Below, piece after piece: positions 1 through 8,732 of a DNA stretch of 44,547 nt. Made by a program: the position numbers and the translations under genes. The stretch's first letter is position 1. Every line of letters begins with the position of its first letter. The notes beneath the pieces were generated by a model. It saw only the letters and a list, made by a program, of their open reading frames with translations. It searched no databases and had not been told where the DNA came from. The DNA is from Bacillota bacterium (GTDB taxonomy: Bacteria > Bacillota > Clostridia > Christensenellales > Pumilibacteraceae): the NCBI GenBank assembly GCA_009780135.1, contig WRAP01000014.1, positions 1-44,547 on the forward strand. The letters are read 5' to 3'.

Positions 1-765
1 GATGCGCCTACTTATACTGTAATCTTTATGAATGGTTTAGTAGAGCATAGCCGCGTAGCTGGTTTAACTACTTTATCTGGTATAGTGATGCCTATTTTAG
101 GTGATACGGGTACAGAGAGATTTTTAGGCTTTAGAGAGGTAAGTAGGGGGTCTGCTCCACGAAATGTAACTATTATAATTTTTGAAGCTGTATGGGAGTT
201 ATTGACTATTACTCCTACTCATACTTATGATGTTGTATTTATGGATGGTGTTGAGGTTATAGCCACTCTAAATCAAAGTAATTTAGATGCTGTAGCATTG
301 GCTGATTTAATGACAAATCTGCCGACACTACCTAATAGGACGGGTTATAACTTTGTTGACTTTGTTGAGATTTCTAGAAGTTTTGCTAATGGTGAAATAA
401 CGATTACCTTTATGGCAAACTGGCTACCTGTATCTCATACTTACATTGTTGTGTTTATGAATGGCACAGTAGAGTTTGACCGAGAAATCGGTTTAACCCA
501 AGTTCAGTTAAATGTTTTACTTGCTGATTTGCCGAGTTTAGAAGATACAGCCACTCATAGGTTCTTAGGTTGGAGATTAGTTACTCAAACAGTAGATGTA
601 AATATAACGACAGTTACATTTGAAGCTATTTGGGAGCTATTGCCTTATACCCCAAGCACATTCCAATGGTGGTGGATATTTATTGGATTTGGAGTAGGAA
701 TAGCTATATGGATTATTCTTTGGTTTACAGCATTAAAAAAAGCTATTTTAAAGAAAGGTGACTAG
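1..765 (+). CDS. InlB-repeat surface protein, C-terminal membrane anchor (5' truncated)
   Basis: The reading frame is open from base 1, so the true start lies upstream and only the last 254 residues are seen. It has at least three repeats of about 70 residues that begin with a strand such as HTYDVVFMDG or HTYIVVFMNG and end with a TF-x-A-x-W strand. This is the pattern of InlB B / Listeria-Bacteroides beta-grasp repeats of exported proteins. A hydrophobic, Trp-rich segment (about residues 220-241) followed by the tail KKAILKKGD is a C-terminal membrane anchor with a short basic cytoplasmic end; no LPXTG motif is seen. An adhesive or scaffold role at the cell surface is inferred, the ligand is unknown. 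It ends in TAG and is followed by a strong terminator. Confidence 0.8.
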   Translation, partial: DAPTYTVIFMNGLVEHSRVAGLTTLSGIVMPILGDTGTERFLGFREVSRGSAPRNVTIIIFEAVWELLTITPTHTYDVVFMDGVEVIATLNQSNLDAVALADLMTNLPTLPNRTGYNFVDFVEISRSFANGEITITFMANWLPVSHTYIVVFMNGTVEFDREIGLTQVQLNVLLADLPSLEDTATHRFLGWRLVTQTVDVNITTVTFEAIWELLPYTPSTFQWWWIFIGFGVGIAIWIILWFTALKKAILKKGD

Positions 766-790
766 TAGTTGAATATTATCATTTCTTTAA

Positions 791-829
791 AATCCCCAAA
801 CGCTCTCAAATTGCGTTTGGGGATTTTTT
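791..829 (+). terminator. Rho-independent terminator after the InlB-repeat gene
   Basis: A 13-bp perfect stem (791-803 with 813-825) encloses a nine-base loop and is followed by a T run. It lies 25 bases after the stop codon. Confidence 0.9.
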
Positions 830-840
830 AAGAGAGGGGG

Positions 841-868
841 TTGACAAAAATTTATTTTATGATATAAT
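841..868 (+). promoter_or_regulatory. Promoter of ssrA
   Basis: A consensus -35 TTGACA (841-846) and -10 TATAAT (863-868) are separated by 16 bp. The -10 lies 27 bases before the mature tmRNA 5' end, so a short 5' leader would be processed off. Confidence 0.85.
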
Positions 869-895
869 ATTATTGTTCCCATTTTCTGCTTGCTT

Positions 896-1274
896 GGGGG
901 CGTAATAGTTTCGACATTGTGGAGATTCTATAAGGGTGTATGCAGTGGTGTCCGCCACTTAAAAAGGGCAAAAATAAATGCAGACAATGCAAACACAGTA
1001 AAAGCACCTGCTTATGCAGCTCCAGCTTATGCTTTTGCGGCTTAGTCAAAGCCGTCGGCGACTAACTTGGTTCACTTAGGTTAAATCGTTGTCAAATAAG
1101 GTGAAGCCCATTGCGAGGATTTAAGGGCTTATACCCTTGCAAGGACAAAAAAGCTCTAGCGGTTAAAGGATGTCAGATTTCCAAGTAATCGTTAAATGAA
1201 TAACTGACTAAGCATATAGAGCCTTATAGATAGACCATAATGGACCCGGGGTGCAAAACCCGGCGCTTCCACCA
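896..1274 (+). ncRNA. ssrA: Transfer-messenger RNA (tmRNA)
   Basis: One-piece tmRNA, which rescues stalled ribosomes with SmpB by adding a degradation tag. The 5' end GGGGGCG (896-902) pairs with CGCTTCC (1264-1270), followed by discriminator A and an encoded CCA (1272-1274). The conserved TAGTTTCGAC and GGGTGCAAAACCC T-arm are present. The tag reading frame runs from resume codon GCA at 980 to TAG at 1043. It gives 21 residues, ADNANTVKAPAYA followed by APAYAFAA, with the usual hydrophobic Ala-Ala end. It is a single gene with its own promoter, between two surface-protein genes. Confidence 0.96.
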
Positions 1275-1282
1275 CCGACTAA

Positions 1283-1313
1283 CACTCTCGCTAGAAAAAA
1301 TCTAGCGAGAGTG
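1283..1313 (+). terminator. Hairpin downstream of tmRNA
   Basis: A perfect 13-bp inverted repeat (1283-1295 with 1301-1313) with a five-A loop lies nine bases after the tmRNA CCA. No T run follows, so it may be a processing or stability hairpin rather than an intrinsic terminator. The 3381-3401 hairpin has a similar TAGA/TCTA inner stem. Confidence 0.55.
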
Positions 1314-1493
1314 GCAAAGTTGATAAATGGGGGTGTTATTGGAGAGGGGCGAAATTTGTTGTTAGTATGGTAGTGATATAAAAAGCAATTATTGTATTTA
1401 CATTAGATAGCATTGCGAATATTTTTACAGAAAATCTCAGTTTTTGCAACGAAATGGCACTTTGAATTGTATTATATATAGGAGAATATCTTT

Positions 1494-3137
1494 ATGAAGA
1501 AAAAAATAATATCAATAATATTATCAATAGTAATTGTTTTTGCCGTAGGAACTATTTTTTCCGCATGCGATGGTTTTTTTGTTTTGCCACTTATTTGTGA
1601 GGAGTGCAATTATAGAATTTGTGATTGTGATGCCTCGATAAATTGTTCAAATTGTGCTATGTCAAATTGCATTTGCGAATATTATCAAGAAGACTACCCT
1701 TTCAGAAGACCAGGTTTTTATAATCTTACAATAGAAAATGGTGCTTTTAGGTTTTCTGGCGGTTCAAGTAATGGTCACATATCATATGGTCTTTTTTCTG
1801 AAAGAGAGTTAAGAGAACGAACAGAAGTTCTTGTTCGTTTAAACGAAGATTTGCCATACATAGGAACACTACCTTTTGTAGGCTGGTTTGAGGGAGATAT
1901 TCTAATTAGCAATGACCACCTTTTTAGATTTAGAATGCCCGCTAGAGATGTGAAATTACATCCTGTTTTTTCGCCCACAGCTAAGCCAGTAAATTACACT
2001 TTTTTTGTTAATTCTAATAGGTATTTAGTATGGGGAGAAATAGGAATGCCACCTTCACTGGTAAATTATAGGATTTACCTTGAAAACTTCTATGGATTAG
2101 AATTTGTAGGTATAGCAGAACACAATCAAAAATGTTTAGTTAAGTTTAATTTTACTGTAGGACAAAATACCGTGAAGCTTGTAGCTGTAGGTGAAACAGT
2201 AACTTACTATAGCTTTGAGTATCGCATATGTGATAGTGCAGTAAATACAATTTGGTATGTTAATCGCATCTCTCGAAATATTAACTCTGTTACAATAATG
2301 GACGATGTTCTTCGTTGGGCAATTTATGAGCCTCATAGAAAATATATTCTAAGAGAAGGCAGTGATGAATTTGATTTTGTAGCAGAGGTTAATCCCGCAA
2401 TATCAATACAGGCTAGAGGTACTTCTTTGTCTAGGTTTAATTTTACACTAGGTACTAATGTAATTAGAGGTGTTACAGACATATCGTTTTTTGAACATAA
2501 CCGGGAGGACAATATTCTTTATTATAAAGACTCGGGAGTAAGCTACTGGATAATGGAAATTAGTGAAGAAGACACGCTACAGGAAAGACACTTTTTTGTA
2601 GATGGTGATAGTGTTTCGTTTGGAAGTAGTGATAGTTATAGAATATATGTAAGACGAAATTTAGAGGAAGACTTTTCTTTTTTATATACGACTAGAAGCG
2701 GGAGATTTCCACTTAGCATGCTTAATTTAGTTTACGGAAAGTACACTGTAAGAGCCGTTAGTGCCGAGCCTAAGTATCATAGAATCGATAACAGTAACAA
2801 TTCTTTTAGAAGAGGTCGCAATACTGTTTATTGGAATTTTGAATTAATTTTAGATAACAAAGATGAAGTTGTAATAGATAATAGTTTTTTTGTATGGCAT
2901 GATAATCGGTTTCGTGTCCGTGGTGTTCCGTTTAGAATATACAAACAAAATACCGTTACAGGCGAATTTCTATTTATTCTGCAACATAACATCACTTCGC
3001 TTTTTTGCACCTCCAGCATACCGCTTTCCTACGGAGTCAATGTTATAAGAATAGTAACTGTAGAAAATATACATCGTTACTCTAGCGGACAACTCAAAAA
3101 AAGCAGGATAGCAAGCTATTGGACAGTATATATGTAG
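1494..3137 (+). CDS. Cysteine-rich InlB-type repeat lipoprotein
   Basis: A 547-residue exported lipoprotein. The lipobox is FSAC, with Cys25 as the lipidation site. Just after it are two copies of C-x2-C-x4-C-x-C (Cys35/38/43/45 and Cys51/54/59/61), a spacing that suggests two small metal-binding or disulfide knots; this is inference. Residues about 77-160 form a divergent InlB B-repeat (GWFEGD, then FRFRMPARDV). The rest has about four weakly similar beta-rich units of some 90 residues with a recurring FNFT.G.N..R pattern. I recognise no enzyme domain. AGGAG nine bases before the ATG supports the start. The same InlB module is found in the lipoprotein at the right end of the window, so these are members of one surface family. 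Confidence 0.85.
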   Translation: MKKKIISIILSIVIVFAVGTIFSACDGFFVLPLICEECNYRICDCDASINCSNCAMSNCICEYYQEDYPFRRPGFYNLTIENGAFRFSGGSSNGHISYGLFSERELRERTEVLVRLNEDLPYIGTLPFVGWFEGDILISNDHLFRFRMPARDVKLHPVFSPTAKPVNYTFFVNSNRYLVWGEIGMPPSLVNYRIYLENFYGLEFVGIAEHNQKCLVKFNFTVGQNTVKLVAVGETVTYYSFEYRICDSAVNTIWYVNRISRNINSVTIMDDVLRWAIYEPHRKYILREGSDEFDFVAEVNPAISIQARGTSLSRFNFTLGTNVIRGVTDISFFEHNREDNILYYKDSGVSYWIMEISEEDTLQERHFFVDGDSVSFGSSDSYRIYVRRNLEEDFSFLYTTRSGRFPLSMLNLVYGKYTVRAVSAEPKYHRIDNSNNSFRRGRNTVYWNFELILDNKDEVVIDNSFFVWHDNRFRVRGVPFRIYKQNTVTGEFLFILQHNITSLFCTSSIPLSYGVNVIRIVTVENIHRYSSGQLKKSRIASYWTVYM

Positions 3138-3455
3138 TAAAAAATAACAACGGAAGCGGGAGGTGGTACTCTACCCAAAAATGCGACCACCATACTATAA
3201 CCAAGGCAATTCCAAAAAATGTTCAAAATTGTAAAAATTTAACCGATTAAGGTGATTTGTGCCGAAAACTACACCAAAAACCCAAGAATCCATAACAAAT
3301 CACCGAAATAATCTAAAAGTCTACTCAAGTGGAAGTGTTATATATACGATACGCCTCGCTTCCATCATCAATATACTCTTCTGCTAGAATAAATCTAGCA
3401 GATTTTGGTGGGGTATTCGACAATTCGTACATAGTTTTGCAAAGGAGTATTACCG
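3138..3455. other. Gene-poor gap with inverted repeats
   Basis: No convincing gene is seen. A perfect 10-bp inverted repeat, GGTGATTTGT (3251-3260) with its complement at 3295-3304, encloses 34 bases. A second hairpin at 3381-3401 (CTGCTAGA, five-base loop, TCTAGCAG) is followed by ATTTT and could be a weak terminator ahead of the gene at 3456. Confidence 0.5.
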
Positions 3456-4070
3456 ATGTATAAAAACCCAATAAGCGAAAAAGAAATCATAGAATTTCTA
3501 CAAAAAAACATTGAACCACTAAAGAATGGTGACTATGGTGCCGGCTATAGAGCTTCAATGTATTTAACTGACGGAACTTTTTTACCATGTGTTATGTTTC
3601 AAAATTCTAGCAGAATTATAAATCTAGCTAAAAAAAGATTTAAGGACGAAATAAAGGGGCGAGGAATATTAGGGCGAGATGGTTATAATTAGATAGTAAA
3701 GACTTTTGTGGCAACAGGTAATCGTATAAACATTTATGACATAGCAAGTATAGAAAAAAGTAAATACGCTTTTCCTGCTTCTGTCTTAAAAAATATTCAT
3801 GGCGAAACTACTATGGGTTGGACTGCTTTTGTTGCAAAAATGAAAGACGGAAAACTATTTGGGTTTGGCACAAGTTTTAGTTTCGATTTTTTTCAAATGC
3901 CAGAAAATTATTCTGCTGACGATATTGTAGAAATAATTAACCATAGTTGCATTTGCGAAAATAAAAAAATTTGTGAAGTAAAACAAGGTCCTCATTTTAC
4001 GGGCGACTACAAAGAGTCTACCACCTATCGAGAAAGACCTTTTTTCGATTGTTATATAGATGGATTGTAG
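3456..4070 (+). pseudogene. Unrecognised 204-codon gene split by an in-frame TAG
   Basis: Two open stretches, 3456-3692 and 3708-4070, are in the same frame. They are separated only by a TAG at 3690-3692, with sense codons IVKTF directly after it. The second stretch has no ribosome binding site before its GTG at 3708, while the first has AAGGAG before its ATG at 3456. The simplest reading is one cytosolic protein of about 204 residues broken by a nonsense mutation; amber readthrough or a sequencing error are alternatives. Both halves carry a similar short element (YLTDGTFLPCVMF and AKMKDGKLFGFGT), suggesting a duplicated beta-hairpin fold. I do not recognise the family. Confidence 0.6.
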
Positions 4071-4089
4071 TTAAAACAATGGACGTGGT

Positions 4090-4281
4090 TTGGCTCTACC
4101 TTCTCAAATGCAGGAGTTGGACTGGACTAAACCACATCCAGTTTTCTTGATAAAAGAAGGCAAAACTGCAATTAAAGTAGCGGAAAAGTTAAGAATCCTT
4201 GGAAAACTAACGGAAAACGGTGAAGTTTACCAAAAGTGGACAAGTATTAGTACCAGCTTGTCGTGTTTCCACCAAACTTAG
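4090..4281 (+). CDS. Doubtful small ORF
   Basis: A 63-codon frame that would need a TTG start at 4090 and has no ribosome binding site. The product (GKTAIKVAEKLRILGKL) looks like plausible helical protein, but no family is recognised. It may be the remnant of a gene damaged along with the split gene just upstream, or may be non-coding. Confidence 0.25.
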   Translation: MALPSQMQELDWTKPHPVFLIKEGKTAIKVAEKLRILGKLTENGEVYQKWTSISTSLSCFHQT

Positions 4282-4354
4282 CTTTGCCAAAAATTAAACA
4301 ATAAAAATTGATAATAAAATGAAAAGTAATTATATTTTATAAAAAGGAGAATTT

Positions 4355-5206
4355 ATGGCAAATAAGTTAAAAAATAATGTGCAAAAGTTTAAAGCAACTG
4401 GTCTCACTGTTCTCTTAGTTCTTTTAGAGATTTTTCGATGGAGTTTGTTGATATTATCAGCATCATATGCAGTCTTTTGGCTTATTCCGCCAATTCGAGA
4501 TAGCTTGCATGCGTTGGATTGGTTTCCTGATAATGTTATAGTTGCTGTTATACCTATACTTTTCTTATTATTGGCAACACAAGCGACACTCCATAATAAA
4601 GAATTAAAGAGCTTTGGAGAAAAGATTAAAGAACTCAATGAAGAACTTGTTAAAAATCTTCATCCAGATTTTATACAAAAAGGAGAGATAAAGGGCAAAT
4701 TAAAGTGCGAAATAATACTTGCAAATTTGGAATCAGGTAAAAAAACCTTAGAGGTTGCAGGGTTAACATTAAATGTAACTGTAGATACTATTGATTTGAT
4801 GCATAAAGAAAATCCTAAGGTTTGGGATGATTGGACAATAACATTATTTAAAATAGACCCTGATTTTATAAAAAACGACTCAGTTTCTAATTTATTTGCT
4901 AATGATGATTGGGAAAATCCACATACTGTTGAAAAATTAAAAAAAATAAAAGCAACAGGTGTTGATATAACTTTATATACATATAAAAGGATACCCTTTC
5001 TACATGGTTATAAAATAAACGAAACAACATTCCTAATTGCATTTCCAGAGATAGAAGATACTAGTATGGTAAGAACAAATTGTGCTTATGAACGCATATC
5101 AGGAAGCGGATATAAAGCAAAACACTATAAAAATATGTTTGAACAAACTATATCTATGTACAAAAAAGAGCAAATAGGTAAAAAAGTTGATTTGAGTATA
5201 GAATAA
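4355..5206 (+). CDS. Membrane protein with two N-terminal helices and an unrecognised cytosolic domain
   Basis: 283 residues, with a good AAAGGAG site nine bases before the ATG. Two hydrophobic segments (about residues 18-46 and 62-80) are followed by a charged, probably coiled segment (85-105). A soluble domain of about 170 residues follows, with alternating strands and helices. The domain contains KTLEVAGLTLNVT, a WDDWTITLFKID strand, and TGVDITLYTYKRIPFLHGY before a strand FLIAFPE. This rhythm recalls the phospholipase-D-like fold, but I see no HxKxxxxD catalytic motif, so any relation would be to a non-catalytic member. It stands alone, with a hairpin region downstream. Confidence 0.7.
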   Translation: MANKLKNNVQKFKATGLTVLLVLLEIFRWSLLILSASYAVFWLIPPIRDSLHALDWFPDNVIVAVIPILFLLLATQATLHNKELKSFGEKIKELNEELVKNLHPDFIQKGEIKGKLKCEIILANLESGKKTLEVAGLTLNVTVDTIDLMHKENPKVWDDWTITLFKIDPDFIKNDSVSNLFANDDWENPHTVEKLKKIKATGVDITLYTYKRIPFLHGYKINETTFLIAFPEIEDTSMVRTNCAYERISGSGYKAKHYKNMFEQTISMYKKEQIGKKVDLSIE

Positions 5207-5267
5207 AAACAAGTATACATTTAATATAGCTTAGTAGAAACAGAATATTAAGTAAACAAAACAATCA

Positions 5268-5325
5268 ACCCAATTCAAAAAAGTTTTAATCAAATTTTAA
5301 TGCATGATTAGTTGACCAATTGGGT
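5268..5325 (+). other. Inverted repeat after the membrane-protein gene
   Basis: ACCCAATT (5268-5275) pairs with AATTGGGT (5318-5325) across an AT-rich 42-base loop. GGGATTTTG follows, so it may serve as a weak terminator. Confidence 0.35.
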
Positions 5326-5350
5326 GGGATTTTGATATATTTTAATAGTT

Positions 5351-5872
5351 ATGAGTACACAAGACTTGCCCTATTATTGGGGTTTAATAATACTGATGTT
5401 TATTGTGTTTTTCCCAATAGGGATTTATATGGTTATTGTAAATGCCGAGCACGAGGAAAAAATACTTAAAGCTAAAAAGCAACAGCAGTTTAATGAGCAA
5501 ACACAAACAAGTGCTAATGCAAATTCTAGCAATCCGCCTATCCCGCCGATACATAATCCCACCGTTACAATGCCTAAGCGAGGTCCGTCAGCAATGGGTG
5601 CAGTGGTTGGAAGTGCTGATGTAATAGAATGTAGCGGTTGCGGATATAGGGCTCAGGTGATTGTTGGTTATGCTAGCAATTGTGATTATTGCGGTTGCAG
5701 TATGATTTCTCGCCCGTGTCCCGAAGCGATGGCAGAGCTACACAGACAACAAATAGAGTTAGAAAAACAAAAAGCGACTACTGATAAACAGCGTCGCACA
5801 GGGGTTGGCTTAGAAAAGTCACTAGATAATTTGGGGCAGAGGATAGAAGATTTTTTTGATAATCTGTTTTAA
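5351..5872 (+). CDS. Single-pass membrane protein with zinc-ribbon-like cysteines
   Basis: 173 residues. One membrane helix (about 10-30) is followed by a charged, Gln-rich linker and a Pro-rich stretch (61-71). A cysteine cluster, Cys94-x2-Cys97 and Cys111-x2-Cys114-x-Cys116, fits a small zinc ribbon. The C-terminal third is a charged amphipathic helix (about 125-173). Membrane proteins with a zinc ribbon are often sensors or assembly factors, but nothing here indicates a particular role. No clear ribosome binding site precedes the ATG. The stop codon directly abuts a heptad element. Confidence 0.7.
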   Translation: MSTQDLPYYWGLIILMFIVFFPIGIYMVIVNAEHEEKILKAKKQQQFNEQTQTSANANSSNPPIPPIHNPTVTMPKRGPSAMGAVVGSADVIECSGCGYRAQVIVGYASNCDYCGCSMISRPCPEAMAELHRQQIELEKQKATTDKQRRTGVGLEKSLDNLGQRIEDFFDNLF

Positions 5873-6028
5873 CAATGTTCAATGCAACAACGCTCAACGC
5901 ACAATTAAAGACTTGTTTAACACAATATTATGACAAAACTCCAATGAAACGATATTTAATTCTTAATGAATAAAAATAAGTGATAAAGTCTTTCATTGAA
6001 CATTGAGCATTGTTTCGTTGCACATTGA
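5873..6028. repeat. Heptad element a (inverted pair)
   Basis: The left run (5873-5909) and right run (5992-6027) are inverted copies built of words such as ATTGAAC, ATTGAGC and CGTTGCA. A degenerate core, AATAAGTGATAAAG, precedes the right run. It fills the gap between convergent genes. Confidence 0.75.
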
Positions 6029-6033
6029 AAAAT

Positions 6034-6651
6034 CTACCTTGCTTTCGGTACAAATCTATTATCGCTTAGATTTACATATACACTATAGCTTCTGTCTAGT
6101 TTAGTCAAAAAATTGGTTAGAAGTTTTTTATTTTTGCGACAATATTTTAAGCCTTCAAAGTTTAGATAAGTTTCTTTAGTATCCTTTTGTAGCTTTATAG
6201 CAAAACTCAATGCTCTATATTCCACGCTAGAGAGTTTTTTAAGTTTAGTATTTAACGGACAGTTTAGCCCAACTTTTTTTATCTTGATAGAAACATCTTC
6301 TTTAGAAAGTGGTTTTTCATCTACTAGTGCCCGTTGATATCTAAAATATTCGTATAAAGTAAAAGTGCCAAATGGGATTTGCCCTTTTCTCCGTTTAGTT
6401 ACAACTAAATTACTAGCTGATTTTTTATCGCCGTCGTTTAGTGATTGAGCATTTCCGCCTGCTACTTTTACACTAAGTAGCATTTCGTCGTTATTGCAAA
6501 CAACAATTCCATCGCCGTTTTTAGCTCTAAATTCTCTTGTTTTACCCAAACAATACATTATCATAGCGATAATTATAGACAAAACAGTAAAAAATATACA
6601 GTGCTTATTGAATATATTAAAAATGTTAATATCTATTTTAGATACTAACAT
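6034..6651 (-). CDS. Unrecognised protein with N-terminal membrane helix
   Basis: 205 residues. One hydrophobic helix (about 18-36) and then a basic soluble region of about 165 residues rich in Lys and Leu (for example KKLSSVEYRALSFAIKLQKD). No family is recognised. No Shine-Dalgarno site is seen before the chosen ATG. An imperfect palindrome (about 6619-6656) spans the start codon region. It sits between heptad elements a and b and may be the last gene of the minus-strand run from 11661. Confidence 0.6.
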   Translation of the reverse strand: MLVSKIDINIFNIFNKHCIFFTVLSIIIAMIMYCLGKTREFRAKNGDGIVVCNNDEMLLSVKVAGGNAQSLNDGDKKSASNLVVTKRRKGQIPFGTFTLYEYFRYQRALVDEKPLSKEDVSIKIKKVGLNCPLNTKLKKLSSVEYRALSFAIKLQKDTKETYLNFEGLKYCRKNKKLLTNFLTKLDRSYSVYVNLSDNRFVPKAR

Positions 6652-6695
6652 TTTTAATTATGTTTGGGTGACAAAATATAGCACCTACAATATTT

Positions 6696-6806
6696 AACTA
6701 CAATTTACAAACTACGAACTACAAATTATTAGTTATACAAATTTGTTCGAAATTTGTAGTTTGTCAGTTGTAGTTTGAAATAATAAATCAATATTTGTAA
6801 TTTGTC
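6696..6806. repeat. Heptad element b (inverted pair)
   Basis: The left run (about 6698-6728) is built of TACAATT/TACAAAC-type words. An inverted run lies at 6751-6777, and a third run follows the core AATAAATCAAT (6782-6792) with words ATTTGTA and ATTTGTC. The last word reaches the stop codon of the beta-helix lipoprotein gene at 6807. Confidence 0.8.
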
Positions 6807-8624
6807 TTAATTCCATTCTATATTAAGTTGATTCCAAAAGGCAGTGCCACCGCTTCCGCCATGATGGCGGATACCAGCGTTTTGAGTAACGGCTCCGCTA
6901 CGCTCGATGGTTAGATTAGTAACGGATAAATTTTGCGTCCAGCCGAATTGTCCGCTAGGCTGAGCGGTCGCATTAGCGTGATGTGCCACAACATTAAACA
7001 GTAACGGAGCTAACTGACTTGTGCTGTTACTATCGTCTATATGGAAATTATAAATGGTGATATTTGTCGGCATAGATAGCTCTGTTAACCAATTAAAGTT
7101 ACCATCGTTATTAGTGTGAATAATAGCACCGTTATTAGTATTTGGTACGACATATACGCTGTCTATAATATAAAGGTCGCCATTCCATTTGCTGCCGTAA
7201 TCATCTCTAAACCAAATAAAGCACCAGCCATGCACTTCTGTGCCTTCTATATGGAGTAGCCCGCTACCCACAACACTAACTCCCTGATGACCTAGTTTAG
7301 AGTTTTTTATAATAACATTATGAACTCCCATATGGGCATCAAAACGAGAGAATTCAACATTATCTAATAGCGTATTTTTAGAAAAGTTAGACGCATGGAT
7401 TCCCCACCAAGTTTCGTCTGTGATATCTCTAATTTGGTCTACATTTATTATACTAAAGTTAACTGTGTTGTTTGCTTGAATATCGTATGTACCTCGCACA
7501 GTACCCAAAGCACTTGGACGGCGGTATGCTCTTCTGCCAGCTAGAGTGCTATTTTGAAGAACTACATTAGCACAATTTTCAAAGAATAAAAATCCTGTAT
7601 AGCTTGCTCCTCCCTCTAGCCAATAGTTTACGGCAGCAGAACCAAGTCCGCCCGAGGTATTAGTGTTTCTCATTCGAGGTCTTTCGCCCTCTACATATCT
7701 AGTTAGTCCGTCTATAATAGTATTAGAGCGGGTAATATGTATACCACGGCTCATAAATTGATCATCGGCGTTACCTAGGTTATTTATGGTTATAAAATGT
7801 CCGCCTGTTGCCGTAAGAGTATGTTCGTCTATAGGATAAATACGCATGGTAGTAGAGCTGTCTGCATTTGGAAAATCCCATAAAATTGGTGCTTCCATAT
7901 CTACATTTCCGTTAGCATCTATAACAAAAGCGTCTCTTTGGGCAGTGCCGGGATTTGCGTTTTGACCACGGCGGGAGTAGCGGAGAATTGCAGGATCTCT
8001 AATATCTATAACGGCACCGGCACCGTAGCGACAACTAAAGGAAATTTGCTCTTGATAGCGATAAATGCTACCAATTTCGGCAATTTGGGCGCGGGTTAAA
8101 ACATAACTAGGGCGAGAAGGGGCAATATTAAATACCCATGCTTGATTCCAACGCCTTTCGTAAAAGCCGAGTCGGGCTTGGTTGTTTACAACAAGTGGAC
8201 GAGTTTCGTACTCTACTGTTGTGTCGTCTATGATAAAAGTTGCACCTGTCCAGTCTACATCGGTTTGGATAATTGCAGTTTGATGACTGTTGTTTTCGTC
8301 TAATCCGCTTTCTATGCGGTAGGTAGCTCCATTAAAGGCACGCACAATAGTTCTGCTAAAGGCATTATTATCCCTTGCGTATTCGTTAGCGGCGGTATGA
8401 GTTGCAATTATTGCATCAAAATCACACACATATCCACAGCCCGATGCCCCGAATTCTTCATAAGTGAATATTCTTTGAGGTAGTAGTGGGGGAGTAGTAG
8501 TTGGTGGAAATATTTTACTGCTATCACTAGGTCGTAGCAGTATGCACCCTAGTGAAAAGAATGATAAGGTAAGTGCTAACACAACAGTTAGCATTATTAG
8601 TATTATTTTTTTATTTTTTGTCAT
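6807..8624 (-). CDS. Beta-helix (pectate-lyase-like) lipoprotein
   Basis: 605 residues. The lipobox is SLGC with Cys27. After a Pro/Thr linker, the segment EEFGASGCGYVCDFDAIIA resembles the first turn of the pectate-lyase superfamily used by GH28-like and related enzymes. Many N-rich turns follow (NNLGNADDQF, NTLLDNVEFS, NVIIKNSKLG), typical of a right-handed parallel beta-helix. I cannot point to a full GH28 catalytic triad, so the exact reaction is open: depolymerase, lyase or a related hydrolase acting on pectin-like glycans outside the cell. AAAGGAA precedes the ATG. It lies 94 bp after the GH105-like gene on the same strand, probably co-transcribed, and the two would act on the same polysaccharide. 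Confidence 0.8.
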   Translation of the reverse strand: MTKNKKIILIMLTVVLALTLSFFSLGCILLRPSDSSKIFPPTTTPPLLPQRIFTYEEFGASGCGYVCDFDAIIATHTAANEYARDNNAFSRTIVRAFNGATYRIESGLDENNSHQTAIIQTDVDWTGATFIIDDTTVEYETRPLVVNNQARLGFYERRWNQAWVFNIAPSRPSYVLTRAQIAEIGSIYRYQEQISFSCRYGAGAVIDIRDPAILRYSRRGQNANPGTAQRDAFVIDANGNVDMEAPILWDFPNADSSTTMRIYPIDEHTLTATGGHFITINNLGNADDQFMSRGIHITRSNTIIDGLTRYVEGERPRMRNTNTSGGLGSAAVNYWLEGGASYTGFLFFENCANVVLQNSTLAGRRAYRRPSALGTVRGTYDIQANNTVNFSIINVDQIRDITDETWWGIHASNFSKNTLLDNVEFSRFDAHMGVHNVIIKNSKLGHQGVSVVGSGLLHIEGTEVHGWCFIWFRDDYGSKWNGDLYIIDSVYVVPNTNNGAIIHTNNDGNFNWLTELSMPTNITIYNFHIDDSNSTSQLAPLLFNVVAHHANATAQPSGQFGWTQNLSVTNLTIERSGAVTQNAGIRHHGGSGGTAFWNQLNIEWN

Positions 8625-8695
8625 GGTTTATTTCCTTTTTCTAAAATGCGGGCGATTACTAATCGCTCATACATTTGATGGTTGTATAAATACTT

Positions 8696-8732
8696 AATAA
8701 GTCGACAATTTCTCATTCCTAATTTCTCATTG
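8696..8732. repeat. Heptad element c (solo arm)
   Basis: Core AATAAGTCGACA (8696-8707) is followed by the words ATTTCTC and ATTCCTA and further copies to 8732; no inverted partner is seen nearby. The run encodes the last residues (SMRN) and TAG stop of the minus-strand GH105-like gene. Confidence 0.8.

Noticed and set aside
3690-3692. TAG as an amber sense codon (readthrough)
   Set aside because: TAG ends about 19 other genes here, so general readthrough would damage them; a nonsense mutation is simpler.
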